A stretch of DNA of 64,000 nt from Chelativorans alearensis (GCF_010993735.1 NZ_WQNI01000003.1:349906-413905), one strand, 5' to 3'. Counted from the first letter of the stretch, positions 15,326 through 23,664 are shown. Notes: generated by a model from the sequence alone, not told the origin. Numbers and translations: made by a program.

Positions 15326-16173
15326 CGAAACCATCCCCGCTTCTTCGCGTGCTCGCGGATCGCGGTTTCTTGCGCGTCGAGGAAGTCGGCGCGCTGGCGC
15401 GCCGTCAGCCTCGCCCAATTTCCAACGGTCGAGGCGAAGAGCTTCTCGCCGGTCGACAACAGACGCCGACCCTCGGTGATCGCCAGTGCGTCGGCGACGG
15501 TGGACGCCTCCGGCGGCGTGGCAAAGAGGACGTCGCAGATGCGTTCCTGGCACTCCGGCGCCTGTTGCGATAGCAATTTCAAGCCGGCCTGATGGTCTTC
15601 CAGCCAGGTTTCCCTGACGCGCGCCTTGGTCGCTTCGGACAGCCCGCGGACGATCCCCACCGCCACCTCGACGGCGCGGCGCGAGAGCCCGGTCCTCTCC
15701 GCCGCCTCGGAACTAAACGAAAAGATTTCGCTTTGGTCGGCGCGCGCCGCCTTGGCCTTGGCGCTGCGCCGGTCGCCGCCCCTGCGGCTTTGCGGGTAGA
15801 GCGCCTCGTGAACCCGCTTCAGCTCGACGAGGTTCTCCGCCCTTTCGAGCTTCGTCAGTTCCTCGCGGTTGAGGTTCTCCGTGATCTCCAGAAGACGGCG
15901 CCGTTCCGGAGTAAGCACGGATGCCGGGATCACGCGCGCATCGATCTCGGCCGAACCGCCGAGGTCGACCGCGGCCAGGCGCGTCGCGCCGGAGATCAGT
16001 GTGAAGCGGCCGTTCTCCTCGGCCGCGACATTGATCGGATGCTGTGGCTGGCCGCCGTCGCCGATCTCCTTGCGTAGCGTCTCGACGCGCCACGGCTTGA
16101 CCTGCCGGAGCCGGTTCGCCGGAACGTCGATCAGCGCGATCGCGACGCGCTTGAACGCGACCGCCTCCATCAT
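15322..16173 (-). CDS. ParB-like nuclease-domain protein
   Basis: A 283-residue protein with an N-terminal ParB/sulfiredoxin-type domain: IDVPANRLRQVKP, HPINVAAEENGRF and LISGATRLAAVDLGG, the last being the ParB box region. A helix-turn-helix-like part follows (FSFSSEAAERTGLSRRAVEV) and a helical C-terminal tail. ParB-like proteins bind DNA and in this fold can hydrolyse CTP; phage versions may act in plasmid-like maintenance or transposition control. Start at 16173 overlaps the upstream stop (ATGA). Confidence 0.85.
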   Translation of the reverse strand: MMEAVAFKRVAIALIDVPANRLRQVKPWRVETLRKEIGDGGQPQHPINVAAEENGRFTLISGATRLAAVDLGGSAEIDARVIPASVLTPERRRLLEITENLNREELTKLERAENLVELKRVHEALYPQSRRGGDRRSAKAKAARADQSEIFSFSSEAAERTGLSRRAVEVAVGIVRGLSEATKARVRETWLEDHQAGLKLLSQQAPECQERICDVLFATPPEASTVADALAITEGRRLLSTGEKLFASTVGNWARLTARQRADFLDAQETAIREHAKKRGWFR

Positions 16174-16409
16174 GCCGCGCTCCCGGCGCTGTCCCGGCGC
16201 TCGGCCATGTAGGCCCGGATCGCTGCCTCGTGCTCCTGGCAGAACATCAGGGTCGCGAGGACCGCTTCCATCCGCGCCTTGCAGAGGTCCGCCTCGGCTT
16301 GGCGCATCTTTCCTGCCGCGATCAGACGGGGATAGGTGTTCGCCCGCAGCGCCAGTTCGCGCCGGACCTCGGCCACCTGCGAAGCGATAGGGGCTTTTGC
16401 CTTTCCCAT
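16170..16409 (-). CDS. Small helical phage early protein
   Basis: A 79-residue protein starting MGKAKAPIASQVAEVRREL and almost entirely helical, with EADLCKARMEAVLATLMFCQ in the middle. ATG at 16409 has a CGGAGG site and shares a base with the stop of the 39-codon gene upstream. Proteins of this size are common between ner and transposase genes in Mu-like phages. Function unknown. Confidence 0.65.
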   Translation of the reverse strand: MGKAKAPIASQVAEVRRELALRANTYPRLIAAGKMRQAEADLCKARMEAVLATLMFCQEHEAAIRAYMAERRDSAGSAA

Positions 16410-16528
16410 CACACGACCTCCGGAACGATGAAAACGTGCGCGCCCGCCGCCAGGCGGGAGGGTGCGGCGGGCGCGCTGGCCGTGGCGCCAGGGGGGCGGT
16501 GGGCCACGGTTTCGGCTGTCGCCGTCAT
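16409..16528 (-). CDS. Small phage protein, 39 residues, translationally coupled
   Basis: A short frame bridges two phage genes. Its ATG (16528) lies in an ATGA overlap with the upstream stop, and its TGA shares a base with the next ATG. The product is Ala/Pro rich (MTATAETVAHRPPGATASAP) and ends HVFIVPEVV. No family is recognised. Exact coupling at both ends argues for translation. Confidence 0.45.
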   Translation of the reverse strand: MTATAETVAHRPPGATASAPAAPSRLAAGAHVFIVPEVV

Positions 16529-16830
16529 GGCCGGTTCCTCCAGGCGGAGAAGCCGACGACGGCGATGGTGGCCGGCAGCGCGAAGAGCGCCGGCCAGCGG
16601 ACGATCGCTTCAAGGGTCGGTACAGCCCAGGGCAGGACGCCGCCGGGCAACATCATGTCGAGGCAGACAGCTCCGAGGAGGAGGATCGAGACGATCAGCG
16701 TGGCCGAGAGGAGCGCCGCGTAGGGGGCGCCGCCGGCGCGGCGCTCGGGCGGCAGGAACGGGTTGCGGGCTTCCGGACCGTTGGGGCGGCTGTCAGCGGA
16801 AAACGGATTCGCGGACCGGCGGAGCTTCAT
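16525..16830 (-). CDS. Small membrane protein of the phage early region
   Basis: A 101-residue protein with a polar, proline-rich N-terminus (ANPFSADSRPNGPEARNPF) and two membrane helices (YAALLSATLIVSILLLGAVC and WPALFALPATIAVVGFSAW). ATG at 16830 overlaps the Ner-like stop (ATGA). The family is unknown. An inner-membrane protein expressed early from a temperate phage may act in superinfection exclusion, but this is only inference. Confidence 0.6.
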   Translation of the reverse strand: MKLRRSANPFSADSRPNGPEARNPFLPPERRAGGAPYAALLSATLIVSILLLGAVCLDMMLPGGVLPWAVPTLEAIVRWPALFALPATIAVVGFSAWRNRP

Positions 16831-17132
16831 CGGGCCACCTCGCTGTCCGTGGATGGGCGGCTGTTTTGACTCGCCCCCGATACTTGCGGTCTGGTAGAAC
16901 CGGAGCGCCGTCGCCCATTCGGCCAATACCGGTCGGGCCACAATGTTTGTACCGGAATGCCCAGCGCGACCGCGATCGCCTTCTCCGCCTTCGGATAGGG
17001 GGAGCCGAGCGCGGCTGAGATTTCGCCGGCGGTGAGACTTACGTGGCGGGCGAGCGCTCGCGACGAGCCGAAGCGCCGCCTGATCTCGGCCAGGATGGCG
17101 TGACGGTCCCAGTTGGTCGTGTGCTTCTGCAC
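16827..17132 (-). CDS. Ner-like DNA-binding regulator
   Basis: A protein of about 101 residues of the Mu Ner / Nlp winged-helix family. The family core is clear: NWDRHAILAEIRRRFGSSRA, then SLTAGEISAALGSPYPKAEK and AIAVALGIPVQTLWPDRY. Ner switches off early and repressor transcription after lytic growth starts. A GTG at 17132 with a GGGGAG site is the best start, giving VQKHTTNWDRH as in other Ner proteins; an ATG at 17183 is possible but would run through the operator region. The C-terminal tail beyond residue 75 is longer than in Mu Ner. Confidence 0.85.
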   Translation of the reverse strand: MQKHTTNWDRHAILAEIRRRFGSSRALARHVSLTAGEISAALGSPYPKAEKAIAVALGIPVQTLWPDRYWPNGRRRSGSTRPQVSGASQNSRPSTDSEVAR

Positions 17133-17183
17133 CGGCTGCTCCCCGCGATGATCGACCCGGCCCGCCGGCCGGTTCGGTCGCAA

Positions 17184-17252
17184 ATCAGTTCTGATTAGTC
17201 AGACTGCTCCAGATTTGGAGCGATTGTCAACGGAGTGCTCCAGTTTTGGATA
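17184..17252. promoter_or_regulatory. Operator region between Ner-like and repressor genes
   Basis: Two related dyads are visible: GCTCCAgattTGGAGC (17206-17221, perfect) and GCTCCAgtttTGGATA (17237-17252), 31 bp apart. A second kind of dyad, ATCAGttCTGAT (17184-17195), overlaps CTGAttagTCAG (17191-17202). On the minus strand a perfect -35 hexamer TTGACA lies at 17230-17225 between the first pair. The first pair is a likely binding site for the S24-type repressor and the second kind for the Ner-like protein. The assignment is inference. Confidence 0.6.
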
Positions 17253-17890
17253 TGGATAAGTTGGGGGAAACCGGTCAGGACGACGCCGGGCAAGAGCCCT
17301 GGCGGGTCTGGCTGCGCAGCGTCGTGGGCTCGCATGGTGGCGTGACGGCCGTTGCGCGGTTGGCAGAGGTGCCCAAGCAGACGCTCGACAACTATTTGTC
17401 CGGCCGTACGAAGAAGCCGAATCTCGACTATCTCCATCGCATCGCCGCTGCCTGCGCCGTGGAAATGACCTGGCTCAAGGCGAGCGCGGATCAGGCCGCC
17501 GAGGCGACGGTGGGCTTGGACGAGCCGGAGGTCATTCCTTACGAGGGGCCGTCAATCGCCTTCCAGAACAGGGTTCCGGCGAACAGGGGGCGGTGGACGG
17601 TGAAGACCCGCGCCCTCGACCTCGCCGGCATCCTTCCCGGCGACGTGATGGAATTCGAGATGGGCCGGGAGCCGCAGGTCGGTCAGCCGGTCGTGGCCCA
17701 GGTCTATGACGATGAAGGCAGCGCCACGACGGTGCTGCGCCTCTTCTATCCGCCCTATCTGATGGTCCGGTCCTCCGATCCGGGCATCGATCCGCGTCCT
17801 CTGGACCTTGATCCGCCGGAGCTGCGCGTCAAAGTCATGGGCGCCTTCGTTCGGCTCTGGCGCCTGGCCGGCGGCGATCCCGCCGCTTGA
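17252..17890 (+). CDS. Phage repressor, HTH plus S24/LexA-like C-terminal domain
   Basis: A 212-residue repressor. Residues about 28-75 form a helix-turn-helix (VTAVARLAEVPKQTLDNYLS, then PNLDYLHRIAAACAV). The C-terminal part (VKTRALDLAGILPGDVMEFE and onward) resembles the S24/LexA fold, with the LPGD turn and a dimerisation beta-region, but an obvious cleavage Ala-Gly and Ser/Lys pair were not identified with certainty. It is divergent from the early operon as in Mu. ATG at 17252 overlaps the second operator dyad, which suggests autoregulation; a TTG two codons upstream is less likely. Confidence 0.85.
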   Translation: MDKLGETGQDDAGQEPWRVWLRSVVGSHGGVTAVARLAEVPKQTLDNYLSGRTKKPNLDYLHRIAAACAVEMTWLKASADQAAEATVGLDEPEVIPYEGPSIAFQNRVPANRGRWTVKTRALDLAGILPGDVMEFEMGREPQVGQPVVAQVYDDEGSATTVLRLFYPPYLMVRSSDPGIDPRPLDLDPPELRVKVMGAFVRLWRLAGGDPAA

Positions 17891-18362
17891 CCGCACCGAC
17901 CCTCCACATCGTCGGGGTGTTTGGCAGCTCCCACGCTTTCGCGGCGGTACTGATTAGAGATGAAAGCTGAAGCTTGGTCCCCGGCGCGGATGACCATTCG
18001 CAGGTGGATTGCGGAATGTCTGCTTTTCGGACGAACCTAATAGAAAGCAGACGTCACCCAATCGGCCCGTTCGAGGCCGTAAATAGACCGGCAGCCTTTG
18101 AGTTGCGATTAATAGAACGTTGCCGTTCGTACGGCCTGGAATGATCGAACGAAACCTGCTACCATCAAAATATAAGTTCGCGTTGAACGGGAGGTATATT
18201 TCTCACCAGTCACGCAATTTTTTGTCCACGCTACACCCTTGAACCTGCGCCCGCTCTTATCGGCTGAATAGCGACTAGTAGCGGCATTGGAACTGTACCC
18301 TCCCTACCACTTAGTCTCGAAACAGCTGATGGCTGGTCAATTTGCCTGCAACTTTGCCTCGG
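17891..18362. other. Gene-free region beyond the repressor, expected to hold the prophage left end
   Basis: About 470 bp with no supported gene. Base composition drops sharply from the GC-rich phage to AT-rich sequence around 18.1 kb. A 9-bp inverted repeat is present at 18018-18052. In Mu the end lies a few hundred bp beyond the repressor gene, so the phage terminus should be here unless the next gene is cargo. Transposase-binding repeats could not be recognised by eye. Confidence 0.5.
18018..18052. repeat. Inverted repeat GTCTGCTTT / AAAGCAGAC
   Basis: Perfect 9-bp arms (18018-18026 and 18044-18052) with a 17-base spacer. It could be a hairpin terminating the repressor transcript or part of an interspersed repeat; no T-run follows. 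Confidence 0.5.
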
Positions 18363-20948
18363 ATGCAAAGAATGGCAAACTCGTTGGGGGATGGAGAAAT
18401 ATCGCTTTCCTATACATCAAATTACCCATACGAAAATATCGCTAAATCAACTTTCTGGGTGGGGGCGGCAATGCTTAGAGAAATTGTTAATGCGTACCGA
18501 GATGGGCGCTTGATGCTGATGCTAGGCGCAGGTGCCTCCGCCACTAGTACAGATAGCACTGGCGTACCGCTTCCTCTAGGGAAAGTCCTTGCGTTAGAAC
18601 TCGCGTCCGTAGCTAAACTATCATACGCTGAGGAACCACTTTCAGTAGTCTATTCCGCTGCGGCAGAAACAGATGAGAGTGGCTTACACGATATGCTGCG
18701 CAGGAGGCTCACTAGCACGAAGCCCGGCCCTGAATTGATAAGGCTAGTCAGCTACCGCTGGTCAAGAATTTATACTCTCAACATTGACGACGCTACTGAA
18801 GCCGCAGTTCGTAGGGCGCGCACACAGAAGTTGAAGGTGCATCTACGAAATAGCAGCCTAGCTCCCGCCGACCCGGTGTTCGATGAGGTTCAACTAATCA
18901 AGCTAAATGGCTCTGCTGACCACCTCGATGAGGGTCTCATATTCTCTCCCGAGGAGTACGGAGCAGGTTCATCCAATGTGCCGCCATGGTACCGGGAACT
19001 TGGGCAGGATTATAGCAGTCACAACTTTATCTTTATTGGAAGTAGCCTGAATGAGCCGCTACTACAACATGTTATGGCGGATGCTCGTAGGGGCTCAAAT
19101 AGGAAGCCGCAACGTGGCTACTTGATTAGCCCCAAGGTTTCTCCAATCCAACAGCGTCACCTTGAAGCGTCTAACATTGTCCACGTTCCAGGCACTTTGG
19201 CCGACTTGGCAGACTACCTTAAAGCTGAGTTGGGTGACGCCCCCACAGGATGGGAGTTGGCCACCGCGAAACGACCAGAGCTAAAGAGGCTAAATACTGG
19301 CCTTCCCGCTCAGCAGCAACGCGCGCTAAACTCAATCCTTGTAGTCGGAAGAAACACAATGCCGAAAGGCGCAGTGGCGCCGGGCGCGATACGCAACTTC
19401 TATAGAGGCTTTAAGCCGTCCTGGATGGACATCATGGATGGCGTACATGCACCATTAAAGTCGCACTCCGACTTTCTCGCCCAACTTCGATCTTCAAGTG
19501 CCCAAGGCAAGATCATACCCCTTTTAGGCCCAGCAGGTAGCGGCAAAACCACCTTGCTTATGGCAACTGCACTTAGCTTAAGCGAGGCAGTTACTGAACC
19601 CGTGTACTGGCTGAGAGAATCAGTTTCAGATATAGACGAAGTCATTTTGACTATCGAGGAAATTTCTTCGTCGCCGTACTATCTCTTCATTGACAGAATA
19701 GACGCAATGGTTAGACAGATTGCTGATGTTTTTAGCAGCAAAAAGGTGCAGAGAGGAACAATTGTCTTTGCAGAGCGTCAAAATATATGGAAGCGGCGAA
19801 TTGCAGACAACGTATCGGAATTTGTCCATAGCAAGTTTAGCACAGATCGCATCGATAAAGTGGATGTAGATGTGATTTTGGGCAAGGTCCAGAAGTACGG
19901 GCCTTGGACTAGACTTGCACAACTTAGCCCACGCGATCAACGTAAAGAAATATATAATAGATCATCTCGTCAGCTCCTTATTGGCTTGTTAGAGGCAACT
20001 AATGGTTTGGGTTTCACTGAAATTATTCGAAGAGATTACGCTGAGATTGGTGACGATGACCACCAGAAACTAGTTGTTTTAGTAGGGCTGGCCACTATTC
20101 ATCAATCGGGGATTACAAGAAATTTAGTTGGCAGGGCATTATCTAAGTGCGGAGTAAAGTCTGACATAAATAAAATCGCCGAAGAGGTTCAGGGTATCGT
20201 TGATTATACGTCTGGAGTTCTTATCGCTCGGCATCCAGTGTACATACGGGAACTTTTTGAACGGATTGTTGATCCAGAACTAATCAAGGAGTGTTTAATC
20301 GCTCTTCTAGACGCATTCGCAGACTACACTGCTCCAGTCATTCAGAACGCGCCCAAGTCAGAAGGCGTTGTTTTTAAGTCGATAATGAACCACCGCTTCC
20401 TGCGGCAAATTCTACGCGATAGCGAACATCGTGTGCTAGAAGTTTACCAGAATTTCGAGACTACCTTCCACGTGGACGGGTTGTATTGGCTCCAATACGG
20501 GCTTGCACTTAGAGGTTTCAGCCGGCATTCAGACGCCCTGAACATGTTCAGAACTGCTCGTGACGCCTACACATCTCCGCAAATTGAACATGCATATGCT
20601 CAGCAACTATTGATTCTTGCAGAGGATGCATCGATTTGGTCAGTGGCAGAGCCTCTGTTACAAGAAGCAGTCAATAACCTGCGAGCACAAAAACAGGAGA
20701 CCTTTGAGACTGACAGCTATCCTATAGTTTCTCTCGCAGAAGGACACGTGAGGGTTCTTAGAAAATTCCGCTCTGACGAGGAAGCTAGAGAGATGGCGCG
20801 AACCTATGCAAACGAGTTGCAACGACTTCGCCGCAAGATAAGCAATGAACGATTGGAAGAGGCAGCCAATCAGTTGACTACCTATGCCACAACCGGAGTG
20901 TGGGGAGATTCTAAGCGGCAAAGTGAAGTAGATCGGGATGCCCTTTAG
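18363..20948 (+). CDS. SIR2-like / P-loop NTPase / TPR-like protein, candidate anti-phage defence gene
   Basis: A protein of about 861 residues in three parts. Residues about 45-285 are SIR2-like: GAGAS nucleotide loop (55-59), TLNIDDATE (about 138-146) in place of the usual TTNYDD, LNGS (181-184) where the family usually has LHGS, and FIFIGSSLNEPLL. Residues about 380-650 form a P-loop NTPase with Walker A GPAGSGKT (389-396) and Walker B YLFIDRID (440-447). The rest is helical and TPR-like (around 715-790). SIR2-STAND proteins such as Avs5/DSR-type systems have this architecture and deplete NAD after sensing phage. Codon use is clearly AT-richer than all neighbours, so it was acquired. It has no partner gene. 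The start is uncertain (ATG 18363, 18372 or 18471). Confidence 0.85.
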   Translation: MQRMANSLGDGEISLSYTSNYPYENIAKSTFWVGAAMLREIVNAYRDGRLMLMLGAGASATSTDSTGVPLPLGKVLALELASVAKLSYAEEPLSVVYSAAAETDESGLHDMLRRRLTSTKPGPELIRLVSYRWSRIYTLNIDDATEAAVRRARTQKLKVHLRNSSLAPADPVFDEVQLIKLNGSADHLDEGLIFSPEEYGAGSSNVPPWYRELGQDYSSHNFIFIGSSLNEPLLQHVMADARRGSNRKPQRGYLISPKVSPIQQRHLEASNIVHVPGTLADLADYLKAELGDAPTGWELATAKRPELKRLNTGLPAQQQRALNSILVVGRNTMPKGAVAPGAIRNFYRGFKPSWMDIMDGVHAPLKSHSDFLAQLRSSSAQGKIIPLLGPAGSGKTTLLMATALSLSEAVTEPVYWLRESVSDIDEVILTIEEISSSPYYLFIDRIDAMVRQIADVFSSKKVQRGTIVFAERQNIWKRRIADNVSEFVHSKFSTDRIDKVDVDVILGKVQKYGPWTRLAQLSPRDQRKEIYNRSSRQLLIGLLEATNGLGFTEIIRRDYAEIGDDDHQKLVVLVGLATIHQSGITRNLVGRALSKCGVKSDINKIAEEVQGIVDYTSGVLIARHPVYIRELFERIVDPELIKECLIALLDAFADYTAPVIQNAPKSEGVVFKSIMNHRFLRQILRDSEHRVLEVYQNFETTFHVDGLYWLQYGLALRGFSRHSDALNMFRTARDAYTSPQIEHAYAQQLLILAEDASIWSVAEPLLQEAVNNLRAQKQETFETDSYPIVSLAEGHVRVLRKFRSDEEAREMARTYANELQRLRRKISNERLEEAANQLTTYATTGVWGDSKRQSEVDRDAL

Positions 20949-21315
20949 CTTGCTGTTCCAGCTTTGCCTGCAATGGAGCCACAGAAGGAACTATCCCAAT
21001 GAACGCCCAAAAAGCTCTTTTTAGGAGTTCGGCTTACGGGAAATGGTTGTTCTGACTTGCATGGCAGGAATGGGGGTCGCGACCGGTCCTACGCACATCG
21101 GGTTCCATGGGTTAATTCTTCACCACGAGGTCGGTACGCGAGTTTACACCTCGGCCGGCGGCACCTGCGGCATAGAAAGGCGGGGGGCTTATCGTCAAAG
21201 GGTTTTCACGAGGTGTAACCAAATGCGGGCGGCTGGCCTTCCGGTTCCCACCTGGCTGCGCCGCCCCCCCGAATTCCCGCATTCTCCGGCTCGCGCTGCC
21301 CACTCCCGCGCTGGT

Positions 21316-21339
21316 CGTCCTGCCAACTGAAGTTGCGCG
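21316..21339. repeat. Dyad-containing direct repeat, copy 1
   Basis: CGTCCTGCCAACTGAAGTTG followed by CGCG. The core CAACT-GA-AGTTG is a perfect dyad. Confidence 0.5.
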
Positions 21340-21451
21340 CCGGTCGGGTCACCCGTCTGCCAGTGATCCCGTCCGCATCACCGTAAAGGCTTGCGACCCC
21401 GCGCTTTTTCGCCTGTTCCCGACTGTTCCCACCTATTCCCGGCAAAAGTCT

Positions 21452-21475
21452 CGTTCTGCCAAGTGAACTTGCGCG
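21452..21475. repeat. Dyad-containing direct repeat, copy 2
   Basis: CGTTCTGCCAAGTGAACTTG followed by CGCG. The core CAAGT-GA-ACTTG is a perfect dyad in which both arms changed together relative to copy 1. Confidence 0.5.
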
Positions 21476-22061
21476 TTACACGTAGCGCCGTCATCACTGC
21501 AGGCGCCGGTTACCCCTCACCGCGGGGATAAAATCGGCGGTCGGAATCTGCCAACCCATTGATCTCCCACAACCTGCAAACTTTTTTCGCGGGAAAATAC
21601 GCCCCCCTGCCCAGCCCACCCTTAAAATCCTCCCCATCGCCCTCACGGGAACCTTGGTCCGGACCGGGGACACGGGGAGGGCGGCGGAGACCTCTTCCTG
21701 CGGGCTGCCGGTGCCCGCAGGCGTGAGGGCCCGCGACAGGCCGGCGGTGCCGGGGTGCTGGGTTTCAGACAGCGCCACGGAGGCCGCGGAGAAGCCGCTA
21801 GGGTTTCGCATGGCCCGGCTAAGACCACCCCGTAATTGGGTGCAGCCGGGAAAGATGGAACCCAAGTGACCGGCCGACCGTCGGGACAGCCTCCGGTGGG
21901 GCGCGTCGGACGCGCCTTATTTGAGGCGCCCCCAAAGCGCCTCGTGGGTGCCGAAGACGCGCCCCGCTTCCCACCTACTCAATGGCCAGACGCGAAAGCG
22001 GGCGTGGCAACGATGAAACACGCCCCTTGCACGGAATCGATTCCTTCCCTAAAGGCTCGCC

Positions 22062-23636
22062 ATGAGTATCACGACCCATCCCGACACCGTCCTCATCGTC
22101 GACTTCGGCAGCCAGGTCACGCAGCTCATCGCGCGCCGCGTGCGCGAGGCCGGCGTCTACTCCGAGATCACCCCCTTCCAGTCCGCCGACGAGGCTTACC
22201 AGCGCCTCAAGCCCAAGGCGGTGATCCTGTCCGGCAGCCCCGCCTCGACCGTCGAAATCGGCAGCCCGCGCGCGCCCGACATCGTTTTCAAGTCCGGTGT
22301 GCCGGTACTCGGCATCTGCTATGGCGAGCAGACCATGTGCGCCCAGCTCGGCGGCAAGGTGGAAGGCTCGGACCACCGCGAGTTCGGCCGCGCCTTCCTG
22401 GAGGTCGAGGAGGATTGCGCGCTTTTCGAAGGCGTGTGGGCGCCTGCCACCCGCCACCAGGTGTGGATGAGCCATGGCGACCGCGTGACCGCCATCCCGC
22501 CCGGCTTCAAGGTGGTGGGAACCTCCTCCGGCGCGCCCTTCGCGGCGATCGCCGACGAAACCCGCAAATATTATGGCGTTCAGTTCCACCCCGAGGTCGT
22601 GCACACGCCCGACGGGGCCAAGCTGCTTTCCAACTTCGTGCACAAGATTGCCGGCCTTAAAGGCGACTGGACGATGGCCGCCTACCGCGAGCAGGCGGTC
22701 GACGCCATCCGCAGGCAGGTGGGTTCGGGCAAGGTGATCTGCGCCCTCTCGGGCGGTGTCGATTCCTCCGTCGCCGCCCTTCTCACCCACGAGGCCGTCG
22801 GCGAGCAGCTCACCTGCATCCTCGTCGACCACGGCCTGATGAGAAAGAACGAGGCCGCCGAGGTGGTGGAGATGTTCCGCGGCCACTACAACGTGCCGCT
22901 CATCCTCGTCGATGCGTCCGACCGCTTCCTGGGCGCGCTCGAAGGCGAGAGCGACCCGGAGAAGAAGCGCAAGACCATCGGCCGCCTCTTCATAGAGGTC
23001 TTCGAGGACGAGGCGAAAAAGCTCGCCAAGGACGCAGAACCGGCCGCTTTCCTGGTGCAGGGCACGCTCTATCCCGATGTCATCGAGAGCGTCTCCTTCA
23101 CCGGCGGCCCCTCCGTCACCATCAAGTCGCACCACAATGTCGGCGGCCTGCCCGAGCGCATGAAGATGAGCCTGGTCGAGCCGCTGCGCGAGCTCTTCAA
23201 GGACGAGGTGAGGGCGCTCGGCAAGGAACTCGGCCTGCCCGACCGCTTCATCGGCCGCCATCCCTTCCCGGGCCCGGGCCTTGCCATCCGCTGCCCCGGC
23301 GGCGTGACCCGCGAAAAACTCGACATCCTGCGCGCGGCGGACGCGATCTACCTCGACGAGATCCGCAAGGCCGGCCTCTACGACGCCATCTGGCAAGCCT
23401 TCGCCGTCCTCCTGCCGGTGCAGACTGTCGGCGTAATGGGCGACGGCCGCACCTACGAATACGTCTGCGCGCTGCGCGCGGTAACCTCCGTCGACGGCAT
23501 GACCGCGGATTTCTACCACTACGACATGGATTTCCTGGGCAGCGCCGCAACCCGCATCATCAACGAGGTAAAGGGCATCAACCGCGTCGTCTACGACGTG
23601 ACGTCAAAGCCGCCGGGAACGATCGAGTGGGAGTGA
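22062..23636 (+). CDS. guaA: GMP synthase (glutamine-hydrolysing)
   Basis: A 524-residue GMP synthase, which converts XMP, ATP and glutamine to GMP in purine synthesis. The N-terminal class I amidotransferase has the nucleophile Cys86 in GICYGEQ and the His/Glu pair in VQFHPEVVH. The ATP-pyrophosphatase domain has the P-loop SGGVDSS near residues 229-236, and the C-terminal dimerisation domain ends in the conserved [12 protein letters not shown]. Length is typical. Start [18 protein letters not shown] matches rhizobial enzymes. The 3' end of guaA is a known integration hot spot for islands, which fits the mobile debris that follows. Confidence 0.98.
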   Translation: MSITTHPDTVLIVDFGSQVTQLIARRVREAGVYSEITPFQSADEAYQRLKPKAVILSGSPASTVEIGSPRAPDIVFKSGVPVLGICYGEQTMCAQLGGKVEGSDHREFGRAFLEVEEDCALFEGVWAPATRHQVWMSHGDRVTAIPPGFKVVGTSSGAPFAAIADETRKYYGVQFHPEVVHTPDGAKLLSNFVHKIAGLKGDWTMAAYREQAVDAIRRQVGSGKVICALSGGVDSSVAALLTHEAVGEQLTCILVDHGLMRKNEAAEVVEMFRGHYNVPLILVDASDRFLGALEGESDPEKKRKTIGRLFIEVFEDEAKKLAKDAEPAAFLVQGTLYPDVIESVSFTGGPSVTIKSHHNVGGLPERMKMSLVEPLRELFKDEVRALGKELGLPDRFIGRHPFPGPGLAIRCPGGVTREKLDILRAADAIYLDEIRKAGLYDAIWQAFAVLLPVQTVGVMGDGRTYEYVCALRAVTSVDGMTADFYHYDMDFLGSAATRIINEVKGINRVVYDVTSKPPGTIEWE

Positions 23637-23664
23637 GGGGGCAAACGGCGGCAATAGCGTAGGT

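Larger units (their letters stand above)
419..17890 (-). mobile_element. Mu-like transposable prophage, truncated (structural genes missing)
   Basis: The block has the Mu gene order seen from its left end: S24-type repressor in opposite orientation, Ner-like regulator, MuA-type transposase, MuB-type ATPase, early accessory genes, Mor-like activator, lysis genes, and gp27/gp28/gp29/F-like packaging genes. Nearly all genes overlap by 1-8 bases, typical of one phage transcription unit. After the F-like gene the phage stops; protease/scaffold, major capsid, tail, fibre and mom-type genes are absent and a host-like gene begins. Exact termini (TG...CA with a 5-bp target duplication) could not be fixed; the left end should lie between 17891 and about 18340, or beyond 20948 if the SIR2-like gene is cargo. 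The coordinates given are the minimal span. Confidence 0.9.
20949..22061. other. Long gene-free stretch upstream of guaA
   Basis: About 1.1 kb with no gene that can be supported. Open frames here have odd composition and no recognisable motif. It contains two short dyads with compensating changes (21316-21339 and 21452-21475), a GC palindrome GGCGCGTC-G-GACGCGCC (21900-21916), and three closely spaced TTCCC motifs around 21415-21440. It may hold the guaA promoter, a regulatory RNA or the scar of an insertion. tmRNA, RNase P and SRP RNA hallmarks were looked for and not found. Confidence 0.4.

Noticed and set aside
21494..21865. 123-codon minus-strand frame upstream of guaA
   Set aside because: No family, poor codon bias and no ribosome binding site; not enough to call a gene, so the region is listed as gene-free.
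21650..21920. Possible structured RNA (RNase P, tmRNA or SRP RNA)
   Set aside because: The stretch is GC-rich with hairpins and a GACAGCGCCAC motif, but the conserved cores of these RNAs are missing.
21975..23519. 514-codon open frame on the minus strand across guaA
   Set aside because: It is the mirror of guaA, a GC-rich gene that leaves its antisense frame open. The protein has no recognisable motif and guaA is certain.
23611..23636. guaA 3' end as attachment site with a second copy at the far island edge
   Set aside because: The 3' end of guaA is a known hot spot, but no second copy of its last 20-25 bases was found near 29.8-30 kb.
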